Part shown: positions 25,218-37,939 of the stretch, piece after piece
Numbering within the stretch: the stretch's first letter is position 1
Layout: every line of letters starts with the position of its first letter
Source: Pterobdella sp. o SKG-2022
Lineage: Eukaryota; Annelida; Clitellata; Hirudinida; Piscicolidae
NCBI GenBank assembly: GCA_964035795.1
Contig: OZ038321.1
Coordinates: 9,007,446 to 9,071,445, forward strand
DNA length: 64,000 bases
Reading direction: 5' to 3'
Program-made: the position numbers and the translations under genes
Notes under the pieces: generated by a model
Told to the model about the DNA's origin: nothing
What the model saw: the letters and a program-made list of their open reading frames with translations, nothing else
The model's database searches: none

Positions 25218-26722
25218 AATACTAGTCTCATGTATGTATAAGAGATGTGTGAATAAGTCATCTTAATCATTCTGTTCAAATATTTATTATTAAAAATTTA
25301 AATTTATAAAAAATTTAAACCTTGAAAATCTTATTCAAAGTAAATAAGATGTAGAGATAGAATGAAACAATATTCCATGAAAGCTTGTTTCTACAGAGTT
25401 TAAAGACCTAATGATGCTTCTTATTAAATTATTTCACACAAAATTAAAAGGTAACTTGAATAAAGCCTCTTAATGATGTTTGTGAAATGCGAACATTCCC
25501 ATGGTTGAGTATTACATCCAGCCAACCTTTTTATTACGCTTATCTTTAATTATCTTCTCATCTTGTAATCTATTCACAGAAATATGATTAATATCCCAAG
25601 GAAACAACAGTATGAAAGTGAAAGTGTAATATTTATTACATTCAAGATTAAAATAGAAAAATATATGGTTTAATTACTTAAAATGGAAAAATTTGTTGTC
25701 AGGCAAACTGATGAGATTTATCTTCATAATTAACCATGGTGCGCAGCAGAAACGGAGTGAAAGAGATGAGTGAAATATATGTGTGTGTCTGTTGCTTTCA
25801 GTCTCAATATGTGCCGAGCCTTTTTGGGTATTTGGGAGTTTTGATGGTGAATGATGGTGGCCTTATGCACTGCTTTTTTATAATTCATCCAGTCTGCTGA
25901 AACAGATATTTCGATTATTTGAGTTTCATCTATGAATAAAAGATAGTAATAATAGAATTATTTAAAAGGTTTTATGTCTATTCTTAGCCCTCTCTCTGTC
26001 ATGAAAATTAAAAATATTAATTGTTTCAATCATTTCTAAATATAGTTTGGAGTGAGTAAGTAGTTAAGAGTACTTTGGTGTTTTCAATATATATATATCA
26101 GTATCACATTGTAGAATATAAAGAATATTGGTGGTTATTTTACCACGAAAACAAATTCAAACGGTGAAAAAGGAAAAATTTGCAGAGAAAAAATAATTTA
26201 AATTTGGCGTTACAAGATGGTATGATAGAGCTGAACAGACAAGCTAAAATTAATTATAAGAACTTCAAGCCTTCAAACCATTACTCCATCCCTTGAAACA
26301 CATCATTTTCAATCCATCTGTATACAAAGTATTTTAATCGTTCTTGAATGTTTAGTTTAAAGTTCAGATGAAAAACAATATGAAAAAAGATAAAATTCGA
26401 GCACACAGAGAAACCCCTTTAAAACATAAGCATTATAAATGAAAGTATATAAGGAAATAGTATAAAAGTAGAAAAAGGTAATGGAGGTTGATGGATAAGA
26501 GCAGACGCGGATGCCAATCAAATGAAGCAAGAGTATCATATGTGCCTTGGATAATGAAGGGGGAGCTAGGTAGTGATTGGCGTTTAACAGCTGGTCGCTT
26601 TGGGTAATATATGTTCGTTTGTGTGTTTGTGTGTGTACTTCTATATGAAAGAATGGGTGTGTTTGTTAGTATTCGTTAATGTGTTTTTATTGATTTTGTA
26701 TGCTTTGAATGTTTATGTTTGC

Positions 26723-26790
26723 TTACAATCTTTTGTATTTTGCAAGTATTGTTTGCTCACAATCCTATGTATTTTGCATGTATTGTTTGC
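26723..26790. repeat. 34-bp direct tandem duplication
   Basis: Two adjacent 34-bp units (26723-26756 and 26757-26790) differ at only a few positions and share TGTATTTTGCA and GTATTGTTTGC. A weak partial third unit follows. Confidence 0.75.
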
Positions 26791-29226
26791 AAATCTTATG
26801 TTTTGGAACGTTTTTCGACCCGTTAAGTTTTAATGAAGTCTATGAATTTATTTAAAATCTTTTTAAATTTCATTATAAGATATATAAAAAATTAAATGAG
26901 TGATAAGGTTTTTTCAGCATTTTGTGTTGTTTAACACATTCTGACATGTATTTTTAACTCTATGTATTTTTGTTTTGCTTTTCATGCATATATTCATAAT
27001 TCAATAGTTAACCATGAGATTAAAATTTTTTCTTTATTTAAATTTTTTTTTTAAAAACCATTATAGAAAGTTTTTAACTTCCATGCTGATATTTCAATAA
27101 ACTTTCATCCATTGAAAGTTCAACCTACAATATCAAGCATTTATGAAAAAAAATCTTTCATGATCAAGAAGTTGTTGTCAGAGGCTGCTTTGATAAATGA
27201 AGAGATTAATAAATTTTTGAGGCGCCTTTGGATGGCCTTGAGCTTTGAAAATATTATTAATTGTTTCCATTTTGCTTTTTATTCAATAAATAGTTTTAAA
27301 TCAATGTTAAATTTTTTTAAACCAATATTATTTGTTATCTATTAATTAATTGAAAGACTATTTTTTAAAAAAGAAATTATTGAATATGAAAAAAGATAAA
27401 AAGAAGAGAAGTTGTGAGTTATTATACAGCGGTTGCTCATTTGATGCATCAAATCCCTTTCCAGTTTCACAAATGTCGAATCAAAAGGTTTTGTTTCTTA
27501 ATACTTTTCAATTTTATAATTATTTTCAAAACCACTCCAATTTATTTGGTAGTTTTTAAATTGAAAATTAAGTCGGATTTTGTAGTAAGTATTTTTTATT
27601 ATGTTTTTCATGTTTAAAAACTAGACTTTTTAATACTTTTTCAGCAGTCAAAGATGATCGATTAGATATATGATGATGCAACTAAGCCTTGCAGCTAAAA
27701 AAGCCAATCTTTATGTTCAACTTTATATGCTTTCCACTTCGAAATTTTTAATGAATAATAAGTATCTGAAACATAGAAAGATGTAATTGCTTGAAATATT
27801 AGTTATGTTCTTATGGACTCGAGAGTAATTAAACATTAATGAGAGAACAGTAGAAACAAGCATCCTACGTAGGATTTGAAGCAGATGTATTTATACTTTT
27901 CAATTTTTAAGCATTATTTTTTTGTTCCACTTATTAATTTATTATTTAATGTGAGAGAGTGAATAAAGATCAGAGGTAGATTAATATAGAAGGCATATTA
28001 TCTTGGTGAAAATTGTTTTTTCAGACTATATCAATATTCTGTCTTCAATTTTTAATTGCATTATAAGTGTATAAACTGGATTAACTTGAATAGAAAGATA
28101 GTTTTGAGAATTGAGCTTTTAAACACGGTGGAAAGATTTATACATTTTGTTTTTAAATAATTGAAAAATTTATTTATTTCAAATTTAAAACTAAAATTAA
28201 TAAGTGATCAACAAAACTTAAAAGAACCAAAAGTTTGTATCATGCACATGGACTGGCTTGTCAGGGGGTGAAAGCATCCTAAATAGCGTTTGATTTTTGA
28301 ATTTGACGAGCTCTTATACTTTTGTAAAATAAGGAAACCTTAGCTGTAAAACTTTTTGTTTAAGTTCACAAAGCTTTTCGATTCAACATATGATCATCAG
28401 CTTCTTGGTTGTATCTTATATCTAAATTCTTTGTGGTTTAAAATAAAAATTGTTAACTTTAATTTTTCAAATAGGTATATTAACATCATTTGAAACACAG
28501 CCATTGCTTTTGGTAAGTTTGAACATTTTAAAAATGTATTTGTACTCGAGTTTGAAAGAAAGAGTAAAAATGGGGCTTTTGACACGTTCGCTGAAATACA
28601 GTTGTTGCCTTCTAGATAGATACGTAGTTCTACATAACTAAGACGTTATTTAAAGAAAAATATAGTTTTCTAGAAACATCCTTATTTTAATTTGAATTTT
28701 TTGAAATAACTTCAAACTTATAAAGAATTACTTATCAAATCTTTTTATTCAACAATTGAGCTTGAGTTTTAATTTATTTCAAGCAAAAAAAAGTATAATG
28801 TTGTTTAAGTGAAAAACTCAACATTAAAATTTGAAGTAAACTCTGAAATAATTCTGATCTTCTAAGCTTTTTATAGACTTTTTAATCAATTAAGGTGCAA
28901 CTTTCATTTATTTGGAGGATCAGCTATGCTTTGGTTTTAGAAAACCATGGACTACGAATCTTGAAAACTAAGTGTGTAAATCTAACTGGATCTTTAAAAA
29001 AACAAGAAGTGGCGTAAATAATGAATAAATATTATTTACAAAACACACCAAAAAAACAAGTTTTTGAAAACTTTTTTCAAATTATTTTCCACTTTGACAA
29101 TAATTCGAATGCTTCAATTCTATTTAGTTTTCTAATTGTACTCCATACAAATGAATACACCATAGATTCAGGTGAAACTTGTTAGATTAAAAGCAAAATT
29201 GAAATTATTTTTTCTTTCGTTACTGA

Positions 29227-30554
29227 ATGGATCCTTTTCTGCATTTGTGCAAAATATTACTTTTATGCAGCATAATTTTGAATTTTTATCTTATCAACCT
29301 CTCAATAAAACAACTTTCTGTAGAAGAGTGTTTCGCAGTGCAAAAAGAATACAAGTTTACTCTCGAAGAAGAAATTAAAAAATCTGAAGAATGCTTACAG
29401 CGAGAATTTTTGAGGGAAAAAAAAGGAAGAATAACAAAACCATCAACAACAGTGTTACCAAAGTATGAAGAAGAGCTTAAACGACACAAAATGACAGAAA
29501 GCGACGAGTTGCCTAATAGAGTCAGTAACAATTTTGAAAACAATAAGTTGGTAAGAAACTGTATCACCGGTGATGTTACAGGAAAAATCAATCTAACATC
29601 TTTCGAAAGCCAACAACTAAAAGAAATGTACCTGAAAAACAAAAAAACGGTACCGAAAGAAACAAAAAAAGAACGTTTGGAATCGTTCAAAAATGTTTTC
29701 AATTCAAGAGCATGGGGCAGAGACTGGGATACAAGTATCAAAGGGATGTCGGCCTCAGGTTGAATGGTTGATTTTGCAACCTTAACAGTTCATTTTTTTA
29801 AAAATAATGGGTATATCTTTCATTATAGGACAAGGATCCACAATCGGTTGGTCACAAGAAGTCGTTGGACTGCTTCATTCTCTAATCAACAATATCAAAA
29901 TGAGAACAAACAAAACAACAGTCCGTGTTTTGGATATAGCTTGTGGAGATATGGTCTGGATGAGTAGATTTTTAAAAACAAGAAATGATGTCGAGTTCAC
30001 AGGTTTGGAAGTTGTGCCAGAATTGATAAAACATCATTTAGAAAATTTTAAAAGCAAGTCATGGAAATTTTATGTGGAAGATATTGTAGAAACGAAAAAA
30101 TTGGCTTTTTATGATATTATCATTGCTAGAATGGTTTTTCAACATTGGTACAACCACGATGTTTTGAGGTAATGAAAATTATTATATCGGTTATGTTTAT
30201 CGAAAAAACGAAATAAAAAATAATTTCAGAGTTTTGAGCCTGATTTCAAAAAGCAAAAGCTCTTATTTAGTCACGACCACATTTCCAAATGTTGAAGCAA
30301 ATATAGAATTGCATATATCAGATGAAAACCCTGGAAGGTTCCGAAAAATTAATTTAGAGCTTCCCCCTTTCTCTCTGATACCTCCATTGTGTTATGTCCA
30401 TGATGGACCTCTGGCTGATAAACATTATGCTGCTATATGGAAGCTTCCTCTATTATCTGTCAAAAACTGTAAACACAATTTTCAAGATCATCTTTCTGTT
30501 TCTAAAAACAATTTCTACACTTGTTCAAAAACAATTTTTTTCAATGATATTTGA
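29227..30554 (+). CDS. SAM-dependent methyltransferase, N-terminal membrane anchor
   Basis: Three exons, 29227-29758, 29829-30168 and 30230-30554, join in frame to 398 residues (donors CAG|gttgaa and AG|gtaatg; acceptors TTATAG and TTTCAG; introns 70 and 61 nt). Residues about 7-27 are hydrophobic and look like a signal anchor, followed by a charged, possibly coiled segment. The catalytic part begins at GQGSTIGWSQ; motif I is VLDIACGDMVW (about 211-221), then TGLEVVPELI, YVEDIV, IIARMVFQHW and a C-terminal LVTTTFPN. This is a Rossmann class I methyltransferase of the CGDxxWM type found in bacteria and animals; the substrate is unknown. The anchor suggests a Golgi/ER lumenal or secretory location, which is inference. 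Splicing is supported by family-like continuity across both joins. Confidence 0.82.
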
Positions 30555-30804
30555 TCTTTTTATTTTTATAGAATAATAAATTCTGAAAAATATTCTTTCA
30601 TTTTAAGAATTTTACAGAATTAAAAATATTGTCCACTCTTACTGAGTAGTTAAAAATTGATTTAAGTATGAAAGAAACTGTCGTTTTTCTAAATTTAGAC
30701 TTTTTTGATGCCTAATTGTAAAAGTGAAATGAATATTGTAGAAACTATAAGAAAAAAAAATAATTAATACATTTGCATCAAATATTTGGAAGCTAATTTT
30801 TTAA

Positions 30805-33336
30805 ATGGATTACTCAAAGTATGAAAACTCAGTATATAGTGGTTTGAGTTCTGCCGAAACGTATTCAGTTAAACAATTTCATTCTGAAAAAAATTATGAA
30901 AATGAGAATAAACCAAAGTTTTCAAAAAAAGATGAAGATTTGCTAAGGTCTAGATACGTTGGAGAAAATAAGGAGAAGTATGAAAAAAAATCAAAACATA
31001 AAAAAGTTGATTGTAAGGATAGAAAATCTTATTCAAAAAAAAGAAAACATTTTTCAGAATATAAAAAACATTCAAGATCAAGAGATGATGAATATAAATC
31101 AAAAATGTCTTCAAGAAGATCTAAGGAAAGATCAAAATACAAAAGAAGTCATTCTAACCATAAAAAAAATAAATATGATAAGTGTTCAAGCCATTCTAAC
31201 TCAAGAAAAAGATCTTTTTCAAAAAGAAAAAATGCAAAAGATCACAAAAGACACACTGATTATAGATCCAGATCAAGACACTCAAGAGAGATATTTCATA
31301 CATACAAACATCACCACAAACTTGATAATGATCTGGATAAAAATATTACAAAACATAAAATAGTAAAAACTTCAGTTAATTCTGATGATTTTAAATTTGA
31401 TTTGCAAAAAGAAAAAAACAAGTTGGTCAAACATCAAACAGATGAAATAATCAGTAATCAAAACAATAAATCAACCAATGATAATGCAAAACAAAGTGAA
31501 TATATGAAACTAAGTAATACAAGTTTTGATGTATCTCAAATAAACAAACAATTTTCAAATAAAGTGCAATTAAATACATTACTTGAGTCTAATTTTGAAG
31601 AAAAACAAAAATCAGCTTATATTTCATCTCATATAACCCCACAAAATAACTTCAATGTCAGTTTGCCTAACCCCATTGACCTGCCTGATTTAAAGAAACC
31701 TCCACCTGGTTTTTTTCCTGCATCTCAAAATTCTCATTTTTTTCAGTATCAAACCTCTTTCATTCCACAAACATTTATTCAAAAAAACTTCATGAATCAA
31801 CCTGCTTTGAAGCCAATCATTGCTCAATATTCAACTAATCCCAACCCTGAGCAATCTGTGAACTTTATACACTCAAATAATCATTTGCAACCACCCTTTG
31901 TCACATATCCACTCATCCGAAATGAAATTCCTTCGAACCCCCAACTACCTCCACAAACATACCAACTCCAAACCAACATTCACCTTCAACCACCACAGTT
32001 TCCAATTTCCATCAACAACTTCCACCAACCACCACCAACATCATTTAATCAAACTTCAAATAATATTCCTGTTGTTAATAATGGACAATCATTTTCGATT
32101 AAGTCTTCAAGCCAGTTTACATCACATGTCTCTGTGACAGAGCACCATCCAAAAACTCTTTTGAATAAAGATATCAGTGATCAATTTCCTCCACCTCCTC
32201 CACCCCCAAAAAGCAACACATTCACAAAACAATCAAATAGTAACCTTGATAATTCATTTCTAAAAAATCAAATGTGCAATGGGCAAGTTACTAATGATGG
32301 TATTGAGATAATGAACACAAGTGTTGTAAGACTTGATTCTGATGTATATAGTCCATATTCAAGCACTAGTGAAGGTAGTGTTGATGATAACTTTGCAAAC
32401 AATCTTTTTGATGAGTTTATAGGAGTGACTAGTAATATTAGCCCAAATATTGAACAAAATACGAATTCAAGTAGTGTAGATACTGGGCAGGATGATATGA
32501 AAGATGAACTTGCCAATGAAATTATCAAAAACATCTCTGATCAACCAAATCTAAACCATCTTGTTCAAAAACTCAAATCAGAAAATCCACCTACTAAAGC
32601 TTCTGAAAATATCAAATCTGACTATTTAATTTCTTTGGCAAAGTCTCTAGACCTCTCTAGCACCCTCGGCATCCACATGAATGACCTCAAAAAAGTGCTT
32701 GAGACAGCCAAAACAACTAAAAAAGAATCCAACAATAAACACCACAGAAGCAGGCATAAAAGCAATTCAAAATCCAAGGGAGTCAAAGTAAGTAACATTT
32801 GATAACAATTTTAGAACTTTTTTAGTTATATTCATGATACTTCATATTTGAACCGTTAGTTAAACATTTTGTTTTTTCATCTGTATCAATAGCAAGTAAA
32901 TAAATAATGAATACTTATAAAATTTGATGGATTGCAGGGAAGGAAAATAGAGCAGGTTGTTGAGGAAGTTAAAATAGCTTTGAGGCCCCATTTCGTTAAG
33001 AATTTGATCAACAAAGAGGAATATAAAAGCATTATGAGACGAGCAGTCCCCAAGGTTCATAACCCTTCATTGTTTCTAAGATACATGATCTATTATTTTT
33101 TATTCAACAATGGTAAGAAGATTTTATTACTTATTTCTTTAAAGTGGCATCATTGATAAAGATATTAAGAAACAAATTTTCAATAACAGATAATGGGTAG
33201 TAAAAGTGACTTGAATAGTGCCAGAGTGAAAACTTTCATAAACGAATACGTTAAAAAAGTTTTGATCTCAAAAAAACTTCAAAAGCTCAGAGGCAATGGC
33301 TTACATCTTAAAGTTCAAAAAACTGTTGATAGTTGA
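30805..33336 (+). CDS. SCAF1/SCAF11/PHRF1-like RS-rich CTD-associated protein
   Basis: Three exons, 30805-32787, 32938-33054 and 33190-33336, all phase-0 joins, give 748 residues. Residues about 30-190 are rich in Lys, Arg, Ser and His (RS-like, e.g. RSRDDEYKSKMSSRRSKERS). The middle (about 285-480) is Pro/Gln/Asn-rich with LPDLKKPPPGFFP and a PPPPPPPK run, and the rest is acidic/Ser-rich. The C terminus assembled from exons 2-3 (VVEEVKIALRPHF, NKEEYKSIMRRAVPK, then SKSDLNSARVKTFINEYV) matches the helical C-terminal module of SCAF1, SCAF11 and PHRF1, proteins tied to RNA polymerase II CTD and splicing. No RING or PHD domain is present in this span, so either it lacks one or upstream exons were missed. 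The gene starts only 250 bp after the methyltransferase stop. Confidence 0.82.
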
Positions 33337-34474
33337 TTTTGAAGAATTTACAATGTATTTGTACATATAATTTAATTTGATTACACATAATTTTTTTTAG
33401 AAATTTCAAATCATGTTTTTCTACTTAAAGTTATTTTGGTATTTTTATCTATTTAATTTCAATTTTGCACTTGCTTTTAGTTATTGATTTTTATAATTAT
33501 GTTAACAGCTAAATAAATTCTTTTGTACATTTATGATTTTTTGTTTTTTGTCAGTTGGTACATGAAGTTAGCTAAAATCAGAAGGCCTTGGTGACAGTAG
33601 TTAGTTAGATTAAATTATTGCAGAAACTTTTTTTTATTTTTGAAAATTAAATTTATTAAAAATAAAAACATCAAATTCAAATTTTTTTCATAAGCAATAA
33701 TTCAAATGAACACAGATTCCAATATGATGGAAGCTATAAGTCTTATAAGAATGTCTCATATATTAAAATAATGGGTTTATAATCATATCGACAATTTCAA
33801 AATCAGCATATATGTTTGTTTTCATTCATCATCACTCTCATAAAAGGAATGATCAAAATACGCTGTAATATATTTGAGAATATTAAACTACCACCAACTT
33901 CAGCCAGTCAAACTGTCGTCCATGATTGGTTGAAACCGCTTCTGTTATGGAACAGCATATGTGACAAAAAATATATAAAATTTTTGGAGATTTTTTTTCA
34001 ACAGAGGTTTTTAAGAGTAATTCTGAAAAACTACTAAAAATCAGATCTAGTATGCTGTTTGTCCATTGATACGACAAAATCATTTATATGGGCACATATG
34101 GTTAAGGTCAATTCTCACCTTAAAATTTTTGAAACTATGTGCATAAGAAACGGTGAGTACTTCAGAATTGAGAATGTCTCCTTTCTGATTCTAGAACTTT
34201 CAGTATTTCAGCATTAAAATAGAAGTTAGAAAAATGTCTATGCCAATGGATTGTTTGATCAGTTATAAAAAAAACCCCCTCATTTAATTGGTAAAGGATA
34301 ATTGTTGAGTAAGAATAAAAAACTTCGAGAAATAAAATATTTATGCTTTTCATTGAAAACTTTAATTTGAGAAAAATATATACTTTTAGGAGATTGACCA
34401 AATAATGACCATTTTTATCACGAAGATACTGAAACGAGAAAAAGTTTAGATATTTTTCTTTACATGTTCCTAAT
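33337..34474. other. Intergenic, no gene recognised
   Basis: 3' flank of the SCAF-like gene with several AATAAA-type signals; AT-rich. Short frames at 33816-34083 have no recognisable content. Confidence 0.4.
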
Positions 34475-34644
34475 TTAATGTAATGTAATACGGTATTTAT
34501 AAAGAACTTTTCCTTATAGGTCAAAGCACCTGTTACACATTTAATGTAGCGAAAACACTGTGGAGCAGGTGCTAAATGTCGGCCCACGCGGGATCGAACC
34601 CGGTAACTTTAGATAATTAGTCAACCATTGTGCTATATAGTCTC
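34475..34644 (-). mobile_element. tRNA-derived SINE
   Basis: Minus-oriented, nearly complete: TAATG repeats at 34476-34488, the tail (AAAGAACTTTTCCTTATAGG), the body GGAGCAGGTGCTAAATGTCG, and a head with GGCCCACGCGGGATCGAACC reaching CAACCATTGTGCTATATAG. One side of the tail hairpin has drifted. Confidence 0.87.
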
Positions 34645-36879
34645 AAGTTGCGAAATTGAACAAAATATGGTTTAAAATAGCGATTTCTTGTTAATAAAAA
34701 TACTTGTTTTTACGAATCTTATCTTGCTTCACTGTGCTAAATAGTGGATTAACGTAGGTTGAAAAACAATTTTGAAAAACTTCATAAATCTGGCGAAAGG
34801 GAGATTAAAATCTTAAGATGTTATAACTATGCACAACTTTAATAACTCAAATCAGTTGGGTTAAAATAGAAATATTAAATTATTTTGTTTTTTTACCATT
34901 TTTTCATTATTTTTGTACTTTCGCAGAATAATTTTATTTAGTTATTTTGTCGATGGATTTTAAATTTGCTTATCAATGGCAATTAATATTATTTGTTCAG
35001 ACATTTTTCCATTATTTAAGCCAAACTTTTATTGTAGCCTTCTTCAGTCATGCGTTTTGTTTATGTTGTCTTAAATTTCACTTCGTCTTTGAAAATACAG
35101 GAACATGATTGTAATGAAAAATTACAGTAAAATTTTTTTATCAGGTTAATCTTGTTTTTAAGGCTTTTTAAACCTTGAGAATTGATAACAATTAAATTTT
35201 TGTTATGAAAAAATTTCTTTAAAAAGTTTGTGGTGCAATTGCACCCCATTGTTTATCTGCAAATGCATTTGTAGAGAAGTTCCAAGCAGCAAAAAGCTAT
35301 TTTAAATGGACCAATCATAGGCTTTGAAAAATGTTTGTTTTTTTTTCTTGAAAATATTCATGCATCATAATGTTTAAATATTCACGGATTGTACAAAAAG
35401 CTTTGTTATTTGATAAATGTAAATTTTTTTTCATAAAACTTTTAAAAATGATTATTTCAGTACTTTCACAATTTTTTTGGAGTTCTATGATTGGTGCCTA
35501 AAGCTATTTAATACGTTTTGCGTGATCGCGATGTGCCTGTATGCATTTGGCTCACATGTTCGCATAGCTCATGCTAATTTCAACTGGTATAAAGGTGTAA
35601 AATTTTAAAATCTCACATTCAAAATAACTTTAATTAATTTAATGTTTACTTTCATCATAGTACAACGAATAAAATATTTTTGAAGACATCAGACCTTAGT
35701 TGGTTTATTTTTTTTAAATAGCTTAAATAACATTAATTCATAAAATTAAAATTTTTGCACATATGTTAAATAACACAAAGGCTTACTACAGAATTTTAAA
35801 CGAAAACACCTGATGAGACATGAAAAACCTTAATTAGACAAAAAACAACATTAAATAACTTTTTCCAGGTGTTCAAGATTGAAGTATAAATGAAAAAATT
35901 TCACGTTTGGAAGAAAACCCAAAAGGATTTAAGCACTTTTCAAAGCAATTTCATGAAAAGAAATCGTATCTTGATTTTATACACAAACCATTCAATGACT
36001 ATTGGCATGATTCAACGTTGAAAAGAATTGAAAATTATTTTTTAATGTTGCAAAGACTTTTGTGACAAGACAAAAAATCCTGTGAATTGCAGTAAACTCC
36101 TTACCCAGAATACATGAAAAAATATTTCTAAAATTGATAAAAAATACTTGCAAAACATATAATACTTCAAAGGTAATTTAATATCAATAAAAAAACAATG
36201 AATTTATGGAAAAATAAATGTGATTGAAGAAGAAAATGAAGTGGATCTTGGTAGAAATTCATATATTTGCATTTATTGGATTATAATTTCATAGACTACA
36301 ACATAAATATGCAGTTTAAAACTGAAACTCATTTAAAAATTCATAAAAGTTTATCGAGTCGAGTGTTATACTTCAAAAATACATGAATACAAAACAAACG
36401 GCTAACAATACAAATGTGAGTGCAGTATTCAGGGTTCGGGTTTTTATGTGTCTTCTGAAACAAGTATTAGTGGTTATATTAATCAATTTCAATGTATGAG
36501 TCATGCATCTTATTCGAAATTATTGCTCCATTTAATTATGACAATACTGCCCTTTTCAACATCATTGTTCTCTTAGATGATGAAAAAAAATTTGAAGCTA
36601 TATACTAGTATTATTGATATCAGTAGTTGTAGATTGCATTATTTTCACAAGTTTCGTCCGCGCTAGAAATTATTCAACGGTGACCAAACGAGATCATCAG
36701 CTTTGTAATCCCATTGCCTTGCAGGTTAGCTCTTCGTTAAGAATAAAGGCTAAAGAAGAAAACCCGAACATAAATCAGGAAAAGCCCCTTAAGCAGTTCA
36801 ATGATGCATTAGCATGTCTCTCCGGCAGCTCCAGCATCCAGATTAGTCTCCAGCTGTCTTGACCATGTCTTCTCGCTGG
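34645..36879. other. Intergenic, no gene recognised
   Basis: About 2.2 kb of AT-rich sequence. From about 36640 the base composition becomes more balanced; this may already belong to the LINE relic that follows, but I could not match it to a domain. Confidence 0.35.
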
Positions 36880-37640
36880 CTCGGGCTTTTCAAGTCGATA
36901 GAGTAAGGCTGGTGTTGCGCAAGCCTTCTTCACTTAAATCTCATTTCAGCGCAGGTCATGGCAACAAGACCACTAACTTTTCAAGCCTTGTGGCGTTGGG
37001 AAGGAGGAGAAGCAGCAGGTAGGGAAACACTGGAAGCTGTAGTTTCAAACCTGCATACAGACGGCTTTAACCATATGGGAGTTCTTCTCTGAATCTAGAA
37101 CAGCAGAAAAGTTCGCCAGACCCCTAAGCGACCAAGCAGCCTTCTTTAGAATAGCTCTGCTTGCCTCCTTGCCTGAAGACGGAGCTAGAAGAGATGCTCC
37201 AAAAATAGCCTGTTCTAGCCATACTCAGCCACGTAAAACAACTCCAACAGTACCTAACTCAATGTCTTCGCAGAATTCTTAACATACGCTGGAATGATAT
37301 GATTTCTAATACTGATGTTCTAGAAAGAGCAAATCTTTCCAGTGTTGTTACGATGATTCGTAAGGCACAGATGCGATGGGCTGGTCATGTTTCTCGTATG
37401 GCAGACTCAAAAATTCCAAAAAAAAAAATCATTTACGGCCGACTCAAAAAGGGTCAAGGAAAAGTTGGAGCTCCACGCAAACGCTATAAAGACTCCTTGA
37501 AAACGCATCTGAAAGACTTCAACATAGACGTCTTAACGAAGGGAAAAAGCTAATTTTGACAGGCTTTTTGGCTTAAAAAATCCACAATGGTGCACTTTTT
37601 TCTAAAGGAAACACAGTTAAGCGCTTAAAAAAAGAAGCGA
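36880..37640 (+). mobile_element. LINE C-terminal relic
   Basis: The supported part is 37220-37555, which reads SHVKQLQQYLTQCLRRILNI, RWNDMISNTDVLERANLSSV, then MIRKAQMRWAGHVSRM and KDSLKTHLKDFNI. This is the typical tail of an endonuclease-reverse transcriptase (RTE/BovB-related elements often annotated as craniofacial development protein 2-like). The 5' part of the span is frame-broken. No RT catalytic box remains. Confidence 0.75.
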
Positions 37641-37910
37641 ATCAAACGCAATTAGAAAAAGTCTACCAAACAAACTTCCCACTAACTGGTGTCTAACTTG
37701 CGGAAGAAGTTTTCTCACGCTGATTGGATTGTTCAGTCATTTGTGGATGCTTATGTAATAATAAAGACTTGCTTTATATATGCAATTTTCACTAATTAAT
37801 TTTATTTCAATTTTATTTTGTTTTTTTTTAATCTTGTTGCTATGGTCATATTTTAAAAAGAATCGACGAACAACAACAACAAAGTTGTAGATTATTAGTA
37901 GTAAAAGTAC

Positions 37911-37939
37911 TTCTACTACTACTACCACTACTACTACTA
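37911..37939. repeat. (CTA)n simple repeat at HS6ST stop
   Basis: ACT/CTA triplets with one interruption run up to and include the HS6ST stop codon (minus TAG, 37937-37939); the 3' UTR therefore begins with a microsatellite. Confidence 0.8.

Larger units (their letters stand above)
24970..29226. other. Long intergenic region between foxL2 and methyltransferase
   Basis: About 4.3 kb of AT-rich DNA upstream of foxL2 and of the next gene. Open frames at 26600-26833 and 27112-27345 are low-complexity and unsupported. It may hold foxL2 regulatory sequence; I recognise no gene, RNA or transposon here. Confidence 0.4.

Noticed and set aside
26600..27345. Two short plus-strand proteins
   Set aside because: Hydrophobic, AT-driven frames with no domain, weak codon signal and no splice partners.
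29286..29741. Minus-strand 151-residue reading frame
   Set aside because: Antisense to exon 1 of the methyltransferase; no family resemblance.
33055..33156. Reading through SCAF-like exon 2 to the stop near 33154
   Set aside because: Splicing at AAG|gttcat to 33190 restores the conserved AVPK-xxx-SKS segment; the read-through residues match nothing.
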